NCBI GenBank assembly: GCA_020845575.1
Contig: JADLFL010000012.1
Span: 228,176 to 292,175 of the forward strand
From: Acidobacteriota bacterium
GTDB lineage: Bacteria > Acidobacteriota > Vicinamibacteria > Vicinamibacterales > Vicinamibacteraceae
Length of the DNA: 64,000 nt
Direction: 5' to 3'
Notes under the pieces: model-generated
What the model was told of the DNA's origin: nothing
Database searches by the model: none
What the model saw: only the letters and a program-made list of their open reading frames with translations
Shown: in pieces, positions 27,721-36,187 of the stretch
How the letters are laid out: every line of letters starts with the position of its first letter
Numbering within the stretch: position 1 is the stretch's first letter
Translations under genes and position numbers: made by a program

Positions 27721-29061
27721 ATGTCGGTTCCGCCGGTCTTCGCGGCAAGCGCGCTCTACGACAGCCTGCTTCAGAGCGCGCTCCAGCGCTTCCTGGCGCG
27801 TGCGACGCTCGAACTCGAGGCCTCGCTCACCGAGTCGTTCGCTGGTGCGCTGTCGATGGAGCCCACCGACGATCCGTGCGAGGTGGTGCTGCGATGGTTC
27901 GGCACGCGGCACATCCTCCACGTGCCGCGGTCGCAGCCGTTCACGGCGCACGAGGTGCGCGTGGCGCGCGCGATCGGCGAGGTGCTTTCGGCGCGCTATA
28001 CGGCGCTGTTCGACCCGGCGGTGCTGGCCGCGCGCGCGGACCTGTTCCAGGGACTGATCGAGGACCGCTACGTGGCCGCGTTCCTGGACCGGCGGCCGTA
28101 CAAGGCGGGCGCCGAGCGCAACCGCGCCGATCGTCTCGCACACTGTATCGAGGTGCTGCGCGTGGCGGCGCTCTCCAGCTACGAGAGCGCGGCGATCTCC
28201 TCGGGCCTGCTGGCCCTCGGCGACGCGGAGCCGCATGGCAGGCAGCCGTCCGCGCGCGTGTACGGGCAGTCGCTGACGGCCATCAAGAGTTTCTATCGCC
28301 TGTGCGACGGCGTGCGCACCGTCTTCCTCGTCGGCGAAGACGGGCTGCTGCTCGACATCATCGACATCACGCAACGGGCCCGGCAGATCCACCCGATGCT
28401 GGCCATCACCGCGCCCTGCCCATCCGCGTATCGCCAGCACGCCGCGGCCACGCTCGGCACGCGCGACACCTGCATCGTGTTGAGCCCCACCCACGAGATC
28501 AAGGTCTTCGCCGAAGGCGCGCTCGTGTTCACGTTCCGCAACGCGGACTGGCACCTGCTCGACATCGAGGCGAAGTACGTGCAGTGGCTGCAAGCCGTCG
28601 GGTCGCGGCCGATTGCCGAGAAGCTGTTCCAGTGCGCGCTCGACATGGCCGACGCGCGGCAGGGCGCGCTGCTCGTGGTGCTGCGCGACGCCGAGGCGGC
28701 CGGCATGCTCGTGGCACCGATCGATCGCCTCGACAGACCAGAGCTGCCGTCGACAGACGGCCTGAGTCAGCGCCGTCCGCTGCACTACCTCCTGCGCGGC
28801 AGGACGCTCGACGATGTGGAAGACAGCGTGCTCATGGCGCTGGCGAGCCTCGACGGGGCCACGGTGGTGGACACGCAGGGACGACTGATCGCCGCAGGTG
28901 CGATCCTGATGCATCCGCATGACGAAGGGGGAGACGCCTGGGTGTCGGAGGGCGCGCGGACGACGGCGGCGCAGACAGCGGGGCGGTTCGGGCCGGTATT
29001 GAAGGTGAGTACCGACGGGATGATCACGTGTTACGACGGCGGGCGCTTGTGGGAAATCTGA
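27721..29061 (+). CDS. Diadenylate-cyclase-like (DAC/DisA_N) domain protein with divergent motifs
   Basis: Encodes 446 residues with no signal peptide. The C-terminal part, from about residue 305, resembles the DAC domain that makes cyclic di-AMP from two ATP. D378-G379-A380 gives the DGA motif, IAAGAIL follows, and residues 411-417 (GARTTAA) stand where active enzymes have GTRHRAA. VSTDGMITCYDGGRLW matches the final strand region. The RHR triplet is reduced to R413-T-T, so catalysis is doubtful and a nucleotide sensor is possible. The N-terminal ~300 residues would be the sensor region found in multi-domain DAC-like proteins. It is divergent from the Aas-like fusion with nearly touching starts. 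Confidence 0.72.
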   Translation: MSVPPVFAASALYDSLLQSALQRFLARATLELEASLTESFAGALSMEPTDDPCEVVLRWFGTRHILHVPRSQPFTAHEVRVARAIGEVLSARYTALFDPAVLAARADLFQGLIEDRYVAAFLDRRPYKAGAERNRADRLAHCIEVLRVAALSSYESAAISSGLLALGDAEPHGRQPSARVYGQSLTAIKSFYRLCDGVRTVFLVGEDGLLLDIIDITQRARQIHPMLAITAPCPSAYRQHAAATLGTRDTCIVLSPTHEIKVFAEGALVFTFRNADWHLLDIEAKYVQWLQAVGSRPIAEKLFQCALDMADARQGALLVVLRDAEAAGMLVAPIDRLDRPELPSTDGLSQRRPLHYLLRGRTLDDVEDSVLMALASLDGATVVDTQGRLIAAGAILMHPHDEGGDAWVSEGARTTAAQTAGRFGPVLKVSTDGMITCYDGGRLWEI

Positions 29062-29089
29062 CCGCCTCGCTCACGAACGGGCTCCGGGC

Positions 29090-29095
29090 TAGAAT
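29090..29095 (+). promoter_or_regulatory. -10-like TAGAAT upstream of the 29147 gene
   Basis: TAGAAT lies 51 nt before the ATG at 29147, leaving a leader of roughly 45 nt that contains GAGGAAGG. This gene therefore looks conventionally led, in contrast to the leaderless candidates elsewhere in the window. Confidence 0.4.
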
Positions 29096-29146
29096 GGCCT
29101 CCCCGGCGGGCATGGCCGGCCGGGGACGAGGAAGGCGACAGCACTG

Positions 29147-30079
29147 ATGCGAGTGTTCGTGACCGGGGCTACCGGCTACATCGGGTCGGCGGTGGTCGAT
29201 GCCCTGCAGCGCGCGTCCCACGAGGTCGTCGCGCTGGTACGGCACCAGGCAAAGGCTCGGCGTCTGGCCGACCGCGGCGTGGAGTCGGCCGTCGGCACGC
29301 TGGGCAACCCGTCCACGTGGCGTCAGCAGGCGTCCACGTGCACGGGTTTCGTGCACGCGGCGTTCGAGCAGTCGCCCAAGGGCGTCGAGATCGATCGGAT
29401 TGCGCTCGACACGCTCGTCGACCTGGCCCGCGCGGCGGGAGAGCGTGGACCGGCGTCCTTCATCTATACGTCGGGCATCTGGGTGCTCGGATCCTCGCCG
29501 GAACCCGTCGACGAGACGGCCCCCCTGCATCCGACTGACCTGGTCGCGTGGCGACCGGCTCACGAGCAACTCGTCCTCGATACGGCGTCAGACACATTGC
29601 GCGCGGCGGTCATCCGTCCCGGCATCGTGTACGGCGGCGCGCACGGTATCGTCTCCGACCTGCTGGCGTCTGCCGAGAACGGCCTCATGCGTATCGTCGG
29701 CTCCGGCGAGAACCACTGGCCGCTCGTGTACGACCGCGACCTGGCGGATCTCTACGCACGGGTGCTCGTGAGTGACGAGGGGCGTGGCGTCTTCCACGCC
29801 ACTGACGGTGCGGACGAGCAGGTGCGCACGATTGCCGAGGCGATCGTCGAACATCGGCCGCATCCGCCCGACATCAGGTTCGTGCCGCTGGCCGAAGCGC
29901 GCGCGAAGATGGGACCGTACGCCGACGCGCTGGCGCTCGATCAGCGCATTCGCAGCCCTCGTGCGCATGCGCTCGGATGGAATCCGTCGCTCCGTTCCGT
30001 ATCGGGGAACATCCCGCGCCTGTTCGAGGAATTGCGCCGGGGACGGGCGAGACAACAACAGGAACAGCAGGATTCGTAG
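29147..30079 (+). CDS. NAD(P)-binding epimerase/dehydratase-like protein (atypical SDR)
   Basis: A 310-residue Rossmann protein with the extended/atypical SDR glycine motif at the N-terminus (VFVTGATGYIGSAVVDAL), dinucleotide-pocket residues (VRHQAKARRLADRG) and the central YTSGIWVLG. The catalytic YxxxK of classical epimerases is not present at its usual place after the strand (AWRPAHEQLVL instead). It may therefore be a reductase-like or non-catalytic member related to NmrA or atypical SDRs. The C-terminal third forms the substrate lobe. GAGGAAGG precedes the ATG. The substrate is unknown. Confidence 0.85.
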   Translation: MRVFVTGATGYIGSAVVDALQRASHEVVALVRHQAKARRLADRGVESAVGTLGNPSTWRQQASTCTGFVHAAFEQSPKGVEIDRIALDTLVDLARAAGERGPASFIYTSGIWVLGSSPEPVDETAPLHPTDLVAWRPAHEQLVLDTASDTLRAAVIRPGIVYGGAHGIVSDLLASAENGLMRIVGSGENHWPLVYDRDLADLYARVLVSDEGRGVFHATDGADEQVRTIAEAIVEHRPHPPDIRFVPLAEARAKMGPYADALALDQRIRSPRAHALGWNPSLRSVSGNIPRLFEELRRGRARQQQEQQDS

Positions 30080-30083
30080 GCAG

Positions 30084-30104
30084 GGGCGCCCCTGGTGGGT
30101 GCCC
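30084..30104. repeat. Inverted repeat GGGCGCCC-loop-GGGTGCCC
   Basis: An 8-bp stem with one G-T pair and a 5-nt loop, immediately after the epimerase-like gene and before the ribosome binding site of the next gene. It is probably one of the dispersed intergenic palindromes. Confidence 0.5.
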
Positions 30105-30120
30105 GTAAGGAGCCGTGGCC

Positions 30121-31050
30121 ATGAAACTGACAGCCGGTGTCGGGCTGCTCACCGCAGCCCTCGTTTTTCCCGCGCAGGATGCGTCGGCGCAGACCGCATT
30201 CTCGGCCACGCATGCCGCCGCCACGGATCCGCACGCGGAGCACGCCATGGAGGCCGCGAGCCACGCAGGGCATCAGGCCGCGCCTGCGGCCGCGAACCTG
30301 CCGCCGGGCGAGGACGGCGCGAAGGCGCGCCTGAATTCGTCCCCGCGCCACGGAGAGTACGCCGACATCGCCCTCGCCGGCGGCAGTCCGCTGCGTGCGT
30401 GGGTGTCGTATCCGGAGCGCAAGGACAAGGCGCCCGTCGTCATTGTGATCCACGAGATTTTCGGGTTGTCCGACTGGATCCGATCGGTGGCCGATCAGCT
30501 CGCGGCAGACGGCTACATCGCGATCGCGCCGGATCTCCTCACGGGCAAGGGGCCCAACGGCGGTGGCACCGAGGCCTTCGCGTCGCGCGACGACGTGGTG
30601 GCGGGCGTGCGTGGGCTGACGCCAGACGAGGTCGTGGCCAGGCTGAATGCGGTGCGTGACTACGGCGTGAAGCTGCCTGCCGCGAATGGGAAGTCGGCGA
30701 CGGTCGGCTACTGCTGGGGCGGGTCCACCAGCTTCATGTACGCCACCAGGCAGCCCGGCCTCGACGCTGCCGTCGTGTTCTACGGCGGGTCGCCGTCGGA
30801 CCTCGGCACGCTCGCGTCAACGAAAGCTGCCGTGCTCGGCCTCTACGGCGAGAACGACGCGCGCGTGAATGCGACGATCGATCCGGCGAAGGCCGAGATG
30901 GGGCGCCTGAAGAAGGTGTTCGACACGCACATCTACGCGGGCGCCGGCCACGGCTTCCTGCGCGCGCAGTCGGGCCAGAATGGCGCCAACCTGAAGGCCA
31001 CGCAGGAGGCGTGGCCGACGATGCTGGCGTTCTTCAAGAAGTATCTGTAA
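30121..31050 (+). CDS. Secreted dienelactone hydrolase family protein
   Basis: Encodes 309 residues. I chose the ATG at 30121, 8 nt after AAGGAG; the GTG at 30115 is too close to that site. A signal peptide (GVGLLTAALVFPAQDASAQ) and a His/Ala-rich linker come first. The hydrolase domain has VVIVIHEIFGLSDWIRS, the nucleophile motif GYCWGGST (cysteine nucleophile, as in true dienelactone hydrolases), GENDARV for the Asp and GAGHGF for the His. Cytoplasmic family members open dienelactones in aromatic catabolism, but export suggests another ester substrate. The stop is 6 bp from the end of the convergent barrel gene. Confidence 0.92.
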   Translation: MKLTAGVGLLTAALVFPAQDASAQTAFSATHAAATDPHAEHAMEAASHAGHQAAPAAANLPPGEDGAKARLNSSPRHGEYADIALAGGSPLRAWVSYPERKDKAPVVIVIHEIFGLSDWIRSVADQLAADGYIAIAPDLLTGKGPNGGGTEAFASRDDVVAGVRGLTPDEVVARLNAVRDYGVKLPAANGKSATVGYCWGGSTSFMYATRQPGLDAAVVFYGGSPSDLGTLASTKAAVLGLYGENDARVNATIDPAKAEMGRLKKVFDTHIYAGAGHGFLRAQSGQNGANLKATQEAWPTMLAFFKKYL

Positions 31051-31056
31051 CGGTGG

Positions 31057-31701
31057 CTACTTGAAGCTGAGGCCGGCGCTGAGGACGAACATCGTCACGA
31101 CGGGGTTGCCGATGTAGTCGCCTTCGAGCGGCTGGGCACCGATGCGGTAATAGCGGCCGTCGAACGTGAAGGCGACGTGCTCGCCGATGAACCAGCGGGC
31201 ACCACCGCCGACGTTGAGCGTCAGCGTCTGCGGGCCGTACGTCAGCGCGGATTCGGCGCGCCCTGCCCTGATCTGCGAGAGCCCCACGCCGCCGCCAAGG
31301 TAGCTCCATCCGCGGCTGCTGCCGAAGTTCAGCGATACCTGCGGCACGATGCCGCGCACGCGGTATTCGCCTTCCGTTGTCGTGACGACGGTCGACGCGT
31401 CGGCGCCAGGCGCCTGCGTGCCACCGATCATCAGCAGCGATGCGCCCACCCCCAGCGTCACCTTCCCGCGCACGGGATAGACGTGCGCGCCGGCGTCGAA
31501 GCCGAGCACGCGCTTGGGAAGCTCCTCCGCGAGGAGGCCGCGCGGTGCCGCCAGTTCCTCCGAGCGGCCGACGCTGGTGAACGCCCCGCGCACGTCGATT
31601 GCGAACGGCCCCGGCGGTTCGGGCGCCTGGGCCCACGCCCCGACGGGCGAAGCCAGTAAGCAGACGCTGACGAGTAACAGCGAGCGGGTCACGGAGCGCA
31701 T
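31057..31701 (-). CDS. Outer-membrane beta-barrel protein
   Basis: Encodes 214 residues from the ATG at 31701. A signal peptide (SLLLVSVCLLASPVGAWAQ) is followed by alternating hydrophobic/polar strands with aromatic girdle residues (GFDAGAHVYPVRGKVTLGVGASLLM, WSYLGGGVGLSQIRAG, GGGARWFIGEHVAFTFDGRYYRIG). It ends in a strand with terminal LSFK. This fits an eight-stranded porin-like barrel of the OmpW/OmpA-barrel type; the exact family is not clear. A TATACT box ends 7 nt before the start. The protein shares a 60-nt divergent region with the M28 peptidase gene. Confidence 0.82.
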   Translation of the reverse strand: MRSVTRSLLLVSVCLLASPVGAWAQAPEPPGPFAIDVRGAFTSVGRSEELAAPRGLLAEELPKRVLGFDAGAHVYPVRGKVTLGVGASLLMIGGTQAPGADASTVVTTTEGEYRVRGIVPQVSLNFGSSRGWSYLGGGVGLSQIRAGRAESALTYGPQTLTLNVGGGARWFIGEHVAFTFDGRYYRIGAQPLEGDYIGNPVVTMFVLSAGLSFK

Positions 31702-31708
31702 CGCAAGC

Positions 31709-31714
31709 AGTATA
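31709..31714 (-). promoter_or_regulatory. -10-like TATACT for the barrel gene (leaderless candidate)
   Basis: On the minus strand TATACT is followed by 7 nt and the ATG at 31701, with no ribosome binding site between. Confidence 0.5.
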
Positions 31715-31748
31715 GGCGGGAGAGGCGGGGAGTGGCCGTGCGCCCGGG

Positions 31749-31754
31749 TACAAT
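31749..31754 (+). promoter_or_regulatory. -10-like TACAAT for the M28 peptidase gene (leaderless candidate)
   Basis: TACAAT is followed by CTGCCGC and the ATG at 31762, a 7-nt gap. A longer in-frame start at 31732 would place this box inside the coding region, which favours the ATG at 31762. Confidence 0.5.
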
Positions 31755-31761
31755 CTGCCGC

Positions 31762-33450
31762 ATGTCCAGTTCCCAGCGTGCGTTCGCGTCGCGCTCCGCT
31801 CGTGCCCTGCTCGTCACCGCCGCCGTGTCGATGGCCGCGTGCTCGACGCCGACGTCGCACGTGGCACCGCCGGGGCCCGACCTCGAATCGATCGACGCCG
31901 CGCGTCTCGAAGCACACGCCGCGTTCCTCGCCGACGATCTGCTGGAAGGGCGCGCGCCGGGTGCGCGCGGCGGCGATCTCGCGGCGCGCTACGTGGCCAC
32001 GCAGTTCGCGCTGCTCGGTCTCGAGCCAGGCGCGGCCGACGGCACGTTCTACCAACCCGTCCCCATCGTCGAGGCGACAGTTTCGCGCGAGCGTACGACG
32101 ATGAGCGCGCGTGGTTCGAAGGGACGGCGCGCGTTCACGATGGGCAGGGACCTGTCGCTCATCGCGTCCGTCGACGCGCCATCGGTCGCGCTCGATGCGG
32201 AGGTGGTCTTCGTGGGCCACGGCATCGTCGCGCCCGAGTACGACTGGAACGACTACGACGGTGCGGACGTGACGGGGAAGGTCGTCATGGCGATGGTCAA
32301 CGATCCGCCCGCGACCAACGCGGAACCAGACCTGTTCGCCGGCAAGGCGCTCACGTACTACGGGCGCTGGACGTACAAGTTCGAGGAAGCGCTGCGGCAG
32401 GGCGCGGCCGGCGTGATCCTCATCCACACGGAGGCCTCGGCCACGTATCCCTTCGGCGTGGTGCTCTCGACGACGATCGGCGAGCAGGTGTTCCTGCCCA
32501 CTGCCGACGGCGAGCCCGTGCTGCGGCTGAAGTCATGGCTCACCAACGACGCGGCCGTCGATCTGGCCGCGCTCGGTGGACAGGACCTCGATGCGCTGCG
32601 GGAGCGCGCACTCACGCGCGGCGCGAAGGCCACGCCGCTTGGCGTCACCGTCTCCTTGCGCGTGACGCAGGCCACCACGCGCAAGACGTCGCCCAACGTC
32701 GTTGCGAAGCTGCCGGGGCGCAACGCCGAGGAGGCCATCGTGTTCTCGTCGCACTACGACCACATGGGCCGGCGCGAGACCACCGATGGGTCGGACGGCA
32801 TCTGGAACGGCGCGCGCGACAACGCGTCTGGCGTCGGCGCGCTGCTCGAACTCGCGCGCGCGTACGCCACGTCGCCGTACGCACCGGGCCGCACCGTCTA
32901 TTTCCTCGCCACGACGGCAGAGGAGCGTGGCCTGCTCGGATCCGAGTACTTCGTGCAGCACTCGCCGTTTCCCGTGGATCGCATCGCCGCCAACCTGAAC
33001 ATGGACAGCATGAACGTGTACGGGTCGTCGGCCTCGTTCGTGATGCTCGGCGCGGACAGGACGGACGCCGCGGAACTGGTGGAGGAAGTGGCGCGCGCGC
33101 AGAACCGCACGCCCGGCACCGACGAGCATCCCGAGCGCGGCTACTTCTTCAGGTCCGATCACTTCCCGTTCGTGAAGGCGGGCGTGCCGGCGTTCTCGCT
33201 GACGCTTGGCGATGCGTCGGGCTTCCGTGGCCCGCGCGCCGAGCAGGCGCGCGCCATGTCCGACGCGTACAACGCGACGCACTACCACCAGCCCTCCGAC
33301 GAAATCTCGCCGGACTGGGACTGGACCGGTGCCGTCGAAGACACGCGTCTGATGGCGGAGCTCGGGTGGCGCATCGCCGCACTGCCCGTGATGCCGGCGT
33401 ACAAGAGCGGCGACCAGTTCGCACGCATCCGCGCGAAGGACGGGAAGTAG
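31762..33450 (+). CDS. M28-family zinc aminopeptidase lipoprotein with PA domain
   Basis: Encodes 562 residues. The N-terminus is a lipoprotein signal (LLVTAAVSMAACSTPT, lipobox cysteine about residue 25). A PA-type insert (about 130-260, including VVMAMVNDPPA and AAGVILIHTEA) precedes the peptidase core. The zinc ligands are visible in order: SSHYDHMG (His), GARDNASG (Asp), TAEERGLLGS (Glu-Glu), NLNMDSM (Asp) and ATHYHQPSDE (His). It would release N-terminal amino acids from peptides at the cell envelope. Threonine dehydratase starts 3 nt after its stop, so the two are probably co-transcribed. Confidence 0.94.
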   Translation: MSSSQRAFASRSARALLVTAAVSMAACSTPTSHVAPPGPDLESIDAARLEAHAAFLADDLLEGRAPGARGGDLAARYVATQFALLGLEPGAADGTFYQPVPIVEATVSRERTTMSARGSKGRRAFTMGRDLSLIASVDAPSVALDAEVVFVGHGIVAPEYDWNDYDGADVTGKVVMAMVNDPPATNAEPDLFAGKALTYYGRWTYKFEEALRQGAAGVILIHTEASATYPFGVVLSTTIGEQVFLPTADGEPVLRLKSWLTNDAAVDLAALGGQDLDALRERALTRGAKATPLGVTVSLRVTQATTRKTSPNVVAKLPGRNAEEAIVFSSHYDHMGRRETTDGSDGIWNGARDNASGVGALLELARAYATSPYAPGRTVYFLATTAEERGLLGSEYFVQHSPFPVDRIAANLNMDSMNVYGSSASFVMLGADRTDAAELVEEVARAQNRTPGTDEHPERGYFFRSDHFPFVKAGVPAFSLTLGDASGFRGPRAEQARAMSDAYNATHYHQPSDEISPDWDWTGAVEDTRLMAELGWRIAALPVMPAYKSGDQFARIRAKDGK

Positions 33451-33453
33451 CCC

Positions 33454-34413
33454 ATGCTCGCCACACTCGCGGGGATTCGCGCCGCCGCGGTACGCATCGA
33501 CCGCATCGCGCGACGGACGCCTGTCGTCGATCTCGCGCCGATCGTCGAGGGCCTGCACGTGAAGTGCGAACAGATGCAGCCCATCGGCGCATTCAAGATT
33601 CGCGGCGCATACAACTATCTCGCGCAGCTCGACGCTGACGCGCGCGCGGCCGGCGTCATCACGTACTCGTCGGGCAATCACGGCCAGGCCGTGGCGTACG
33701 CGGCGCAGCGATTCGGCATCCCGGCGGTGATCGTGATGCCCGAGACGGCACCGGCCGTGAAGGTGGACGGCGCGCGCCGCTGGGGCGCCGAGGTGGTGTT
33801 CGCGGGCACGACGACAGTCCACAGGCAGGAGCGCGCTGAAGCGCTGGCGGCAGAGCGCGGCCTGCTCGTGGTGCCGCCGTTCGACAGCCTGCCGATCGTC
33901 GAAGGTCAGGGAACGGCCGGACTCGAGTTGCTCGAACAGGTGCCGGCCGTGCGGACCGTTGTGGTGCCCGTCGGTGGCGGCGGGCTCATCTCCGGCGTCG
34001 CGGCGGCCATCAAGTTGTCGGATCCGTCGATTCGCGTGATCGGCGTCGAGCCCGAAGGCGCGCCGAAGATGTCGCAGTCGCTCGCGGCAGGCGTGCCCGT
34101 GACGTTGGCATCGGTGAAGAGCGTGGCCGACGGATTGATGGCGGTCAGGCCCGGCACGATCAACTTCGCGCACGTGCAGGCGTTGGTCGACGATGTGGTG
34201 ACCGTGTCCGACGATGCGATCGTCGATGCGGCGCGCGTGTTGTGGGAGAGCGCGCGCATCGCGATCGAGCCGAGCGGCGCGGCGTCGGTCGCGGGTGCGT
34301 TGCCGCGCCTCGACGCCTGGCGCGCCGACGGTCCCGTGGTCGCCGTGCTCAGCGGCGGCAACGTCGGTCTCGCGGAACTCGCGACCCTGATTGCGTCGAG
34401 TGCCAGGGGCTGA
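33454..34413 (+). CDS. Threonine/serine dehydratase (PLP-dependent)
   Basis: Encodes 319 residues of the fold-type II PLP family. GAFKIRGAYN carries the Schiff-base lysine, SGNHGQAVAYAA contacts the substrate and PVGGGGLISGVAAAIK binds the cofactor phosphate. There is no C-terminal ACT-like regulatory domain, so it is the short, catabolic-type threonine ammonia-lyase or serine racemase form rather than biosynthetic IlvA. It would convert threonine or serine to 2-oxo acids plus ammonia. Its last codons and TGA are supplied by the palindromic repeat at 34402-34423. It follows the M28 peptidase gene by 3 nt, consistent with peptide and amino-acid catabolism. Confidence 0.93.
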   Translation: MLATLAGIRAAAVRIDRIARRTPVVDLAPIVEGLHVKCEQMQPIGAFKIRGAYNYLAQLDADARAAGVITYSSGNHGQAVAYAAQRFGIPAVIVMPETAPAVKVDGARRWGAEVVFAGTTTVHRQERAEALAAERGLLVVPPFDSLPIVEGQGTAGLELLEQVPAVRTVVVPVGGGGLISGVAAAIKLSDPSIRVIGVEPEGAPKMSQSLAAGVPVTLASVKSVADGLMAVRPGTINFAHVQALVDDVVTVSDDAIVDAARVLWESARIAIEPSGAASVAGALPRLDAWRADGPVVAVLSGGNVGLAELATLIASSARG

Positions 34414-34423
34414 AACCCCTGGC
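34402..34423. repeat. Palindromic repeat GCCAGGGG-CTGAAA-CCCCTGGC overlapping a stop codon
   Basis: Second copy of the element at 5814-5835. Here it overlaps the last codons and TGA stop (34411-34413) of the dehydratase gene, so the repeat has replaced or supplied the gene's 3' end. The hairpin could also help terminate the transcript. Confidence 0.8.
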
Positions 34424-34441
34424 CTCCATCTGAAAACCGAC

Positions 34442-34469
34442 CGGTTGCCGGTTGCCCACTGCCGGTTGC
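34442..34469. repeat. Heptamer array (CGGTTGC type) between convergent genes
   Basis: Four 7-bp units, three exact CGGTTGC and one degenerate, end 5 bp from the stop codon of the SelA-like gene at 34474. Confidence 0.8.
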
Positions 34470-34473
34470 CGGA

Positions 34474-36135
34474 CTAGGTAGCAAGCGGCGGGCCCTGCGG
34501 GACGCGGATGCGCATGCGTGGCGCGGTGTATGCGTGGCGCCTTGCGGTGAACGTGGCGGTGAGGTACTCGCCCATGTGCACGTTGCCAGACATCGTGTCG
34601 CCGGTGGCCTTGCCCGAGAACGTGAACGTCACGGAGCTCCCCGGCCGACGCTCGACGCTCCGGACCACGACCTCGTCGCCCTCGACCATGCCCGCGATGT
34701 CGCGCGTGCTGAACTCGCCCTGATGCGTGCCCTGCAGCCAGCCGTCCTTCTGCTCCAACGAGAGCGTGTGGCGACCCTGGCTGCTGGCAAACGCAACCTC
34801 CACGTCCCAGCGTCCGCTCACGTCGATCGACGGCGCTGCCATTGCCGTCGATCGGGGCGGACGCGTGGCAGACAGCAGTGCATGGATGCGATCGGCCACG
34901 ATCTTGTCGTCGCCCGGCTGCATCATCCACGCCGCCACGGAGATCGACGTTGTCCCGGCTGCCGCGGCGCCCCGACCGCCTCCGCCCGCACCGACGGCAA
35001 TCCTGGGCTTGTTCTTCGAGAGATAGTCGGCGGCATCCTCGCCCGTGATGTTGAGAGCGTCGGGGTTCCACGAGATGACGAGCGACGGCGTGCGATTGGA
35101 CAGTCCCTGCGGCTCGCGCACGGTGGTCGTGACGCCGGGCACCGTGCCCACACGCTTCGCGATCGTGTCGAGCCAGCCGAGCCACGTCTTCCACTCGGCG
35201 GCGTGATCGCGCGTGACCCACGCCTCGACGGCGGCCAGCATGCCGAGCGTCTCCTCGCGGCCCACCTTGTTGTCGCGCCCAGGACCATGGTGCGGGGCGC
35301 TCGCCTGCCACGCCGACTGCAGCAGCGCCTTGTCGCCGAGCAGCAGACCCGCGCACTGCGGTCCGCGCAGCGCCTTGCCGCCGCTGTAGGCGACGATTGT
35401 CGCGCCCTGCTGGAGGTGCACGTTGGGGAAGGTGAGGCCTTCGGCCGCGGCGTCGATCAGGATGGGTACCTTCTTCGGCTTCGCGACCTTCGCGATGTTC
35501 TCGAGCGAGAACGGACCAGACATGGTCTCGTTCCCCGCGAGCAGGTAGATCATCGCGGTCCGCGGACCGAGCGCGCGTTCGAGCTCCTCGAGCGAATCGA
35601 CGGTGATCATCGTCACGCCGACGTTGCGCACGGCGGCGTCGTACACGTTGCGCGAGTAGCGCGGGCAGACGACTTCCGTCTTGTCGAAGCCCGTGAGGTC
35701 GGGAATGCGCACGAGGCGTTCGGGGTTGCCGCCGGTGACGCACGCGGCGGTGACATGCTTGAGACCCGCCGCGCAGCCAGACGACACCATGCCCCACTCT
35801 GCGCCCGTGAGCTCGGCGAGCCGCTGTCCGACGGCGGCGGCCAGTTCGTCGATCTGCGCGTAGTAGCGCGTCGCGGCATCCATCGCGGCGCGCACTTCGG
35901 GCAGTTCGACGGAGCCGCCGATGATCGTGAACGTGCCGCGACAGTTGATGACCGGCTCGACGCCGATCGACTGATAGATCTCCGGCCCTGGCTTCAGCGG
36001 CCCTGCGGCCGCAGCGGCGGCGTGCGTGGCGGCGGCGCCGAGCATCGTCGGCATCGCCAGCGCGGGAGCGAGGCGGAACAGATCGCGCCGCGTGACACCC
36101 TCCTGCGGCAGGTCGGGAAGGAGATCGTCATGCAT
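34474..36135 (-). CDS. Exported SelA-like PLP-dependent enzyme, second copy
   Basis: Encodes 553 residues and is a paralogue of the protein at 132-1763 with the same three-part layout. The leader has a twin-arginine motif (VTRRDLFRLAPALAMP) and Ala-rich tail. The PLP domain (about 55-430) has YSGGKALRGPQCAGLLLG with the lysine at K254. The ~100-residue C-terminal beta-rich segment starts at DVSGRWDVEVAF and contains GDTMSGNVHMGEY. The middle carries a Gly/Ala-rich insert (GAGGGGRGAAAAG). The presence of two exported copies argues for a dedicated periplasmic role rather than selenocysteine synthesis. A TAGCAT box lies 9 nt before the ATG. Confidence 0.85.
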   Translation of the reverse strand: MHDDLLPDLPQEGVTRRDLFRLAPALAMPTMLGAAATHAAAAAAGPLKPGPEIYQSIGVEPVINCRGTFTIIGGSVELPEVRAAMDAATRYYAQIDELAAAVGQRLAELTGAEWGMVSSGCAAGLKHVTAACVTGGNPERLVRIPDLTGFDKTEVVCPRYSRNVYDAAVRNVGVTMITVDSLEELERALGPRTAMIYLLAGNETMSGPFSLENIAKVAKPKKVPILIDAAAEGLTFPNVHLQQGATIVAYSGGKALRGPQCAGLLLGDKALLQSAWQASAPHHGPGRDNKVGREETLGMLAAVEAWVTRDHAAEWKTWLGWLDTIAKRVGTVPGVTTTVREPQGLSNRTPSLVISWNPDALNITGEDAADYLSKNKPRIAVGAGGGGRGAAAAGTTSISVAAWMMQPGDDKIVADRIHALLSATRPPRSTAMAAPSIDVSGRWDVEVAFASSQGRHTLSLEQKDGWLQGTHQGEFSTRDIAGMVEGDEVVVRSVERRPGSSVTFTFSGKATGDTMSGNVHMGEYLTATFTARRHAYTAPRMRIRVPQGPPLAT

Positions 36136-36187
36136 GGTGGCCCTATGCTACTGCACTGCATCCGGACATGCGCGTCCGGTGACCCAG

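Noticed and set aside
31702..32427. N-terminal extension of the barrel protein gene upstream of 31701
   Set aside because: The extension runs antisense through the M28 peptidase gene and would bury the signal peptide inside the protein.
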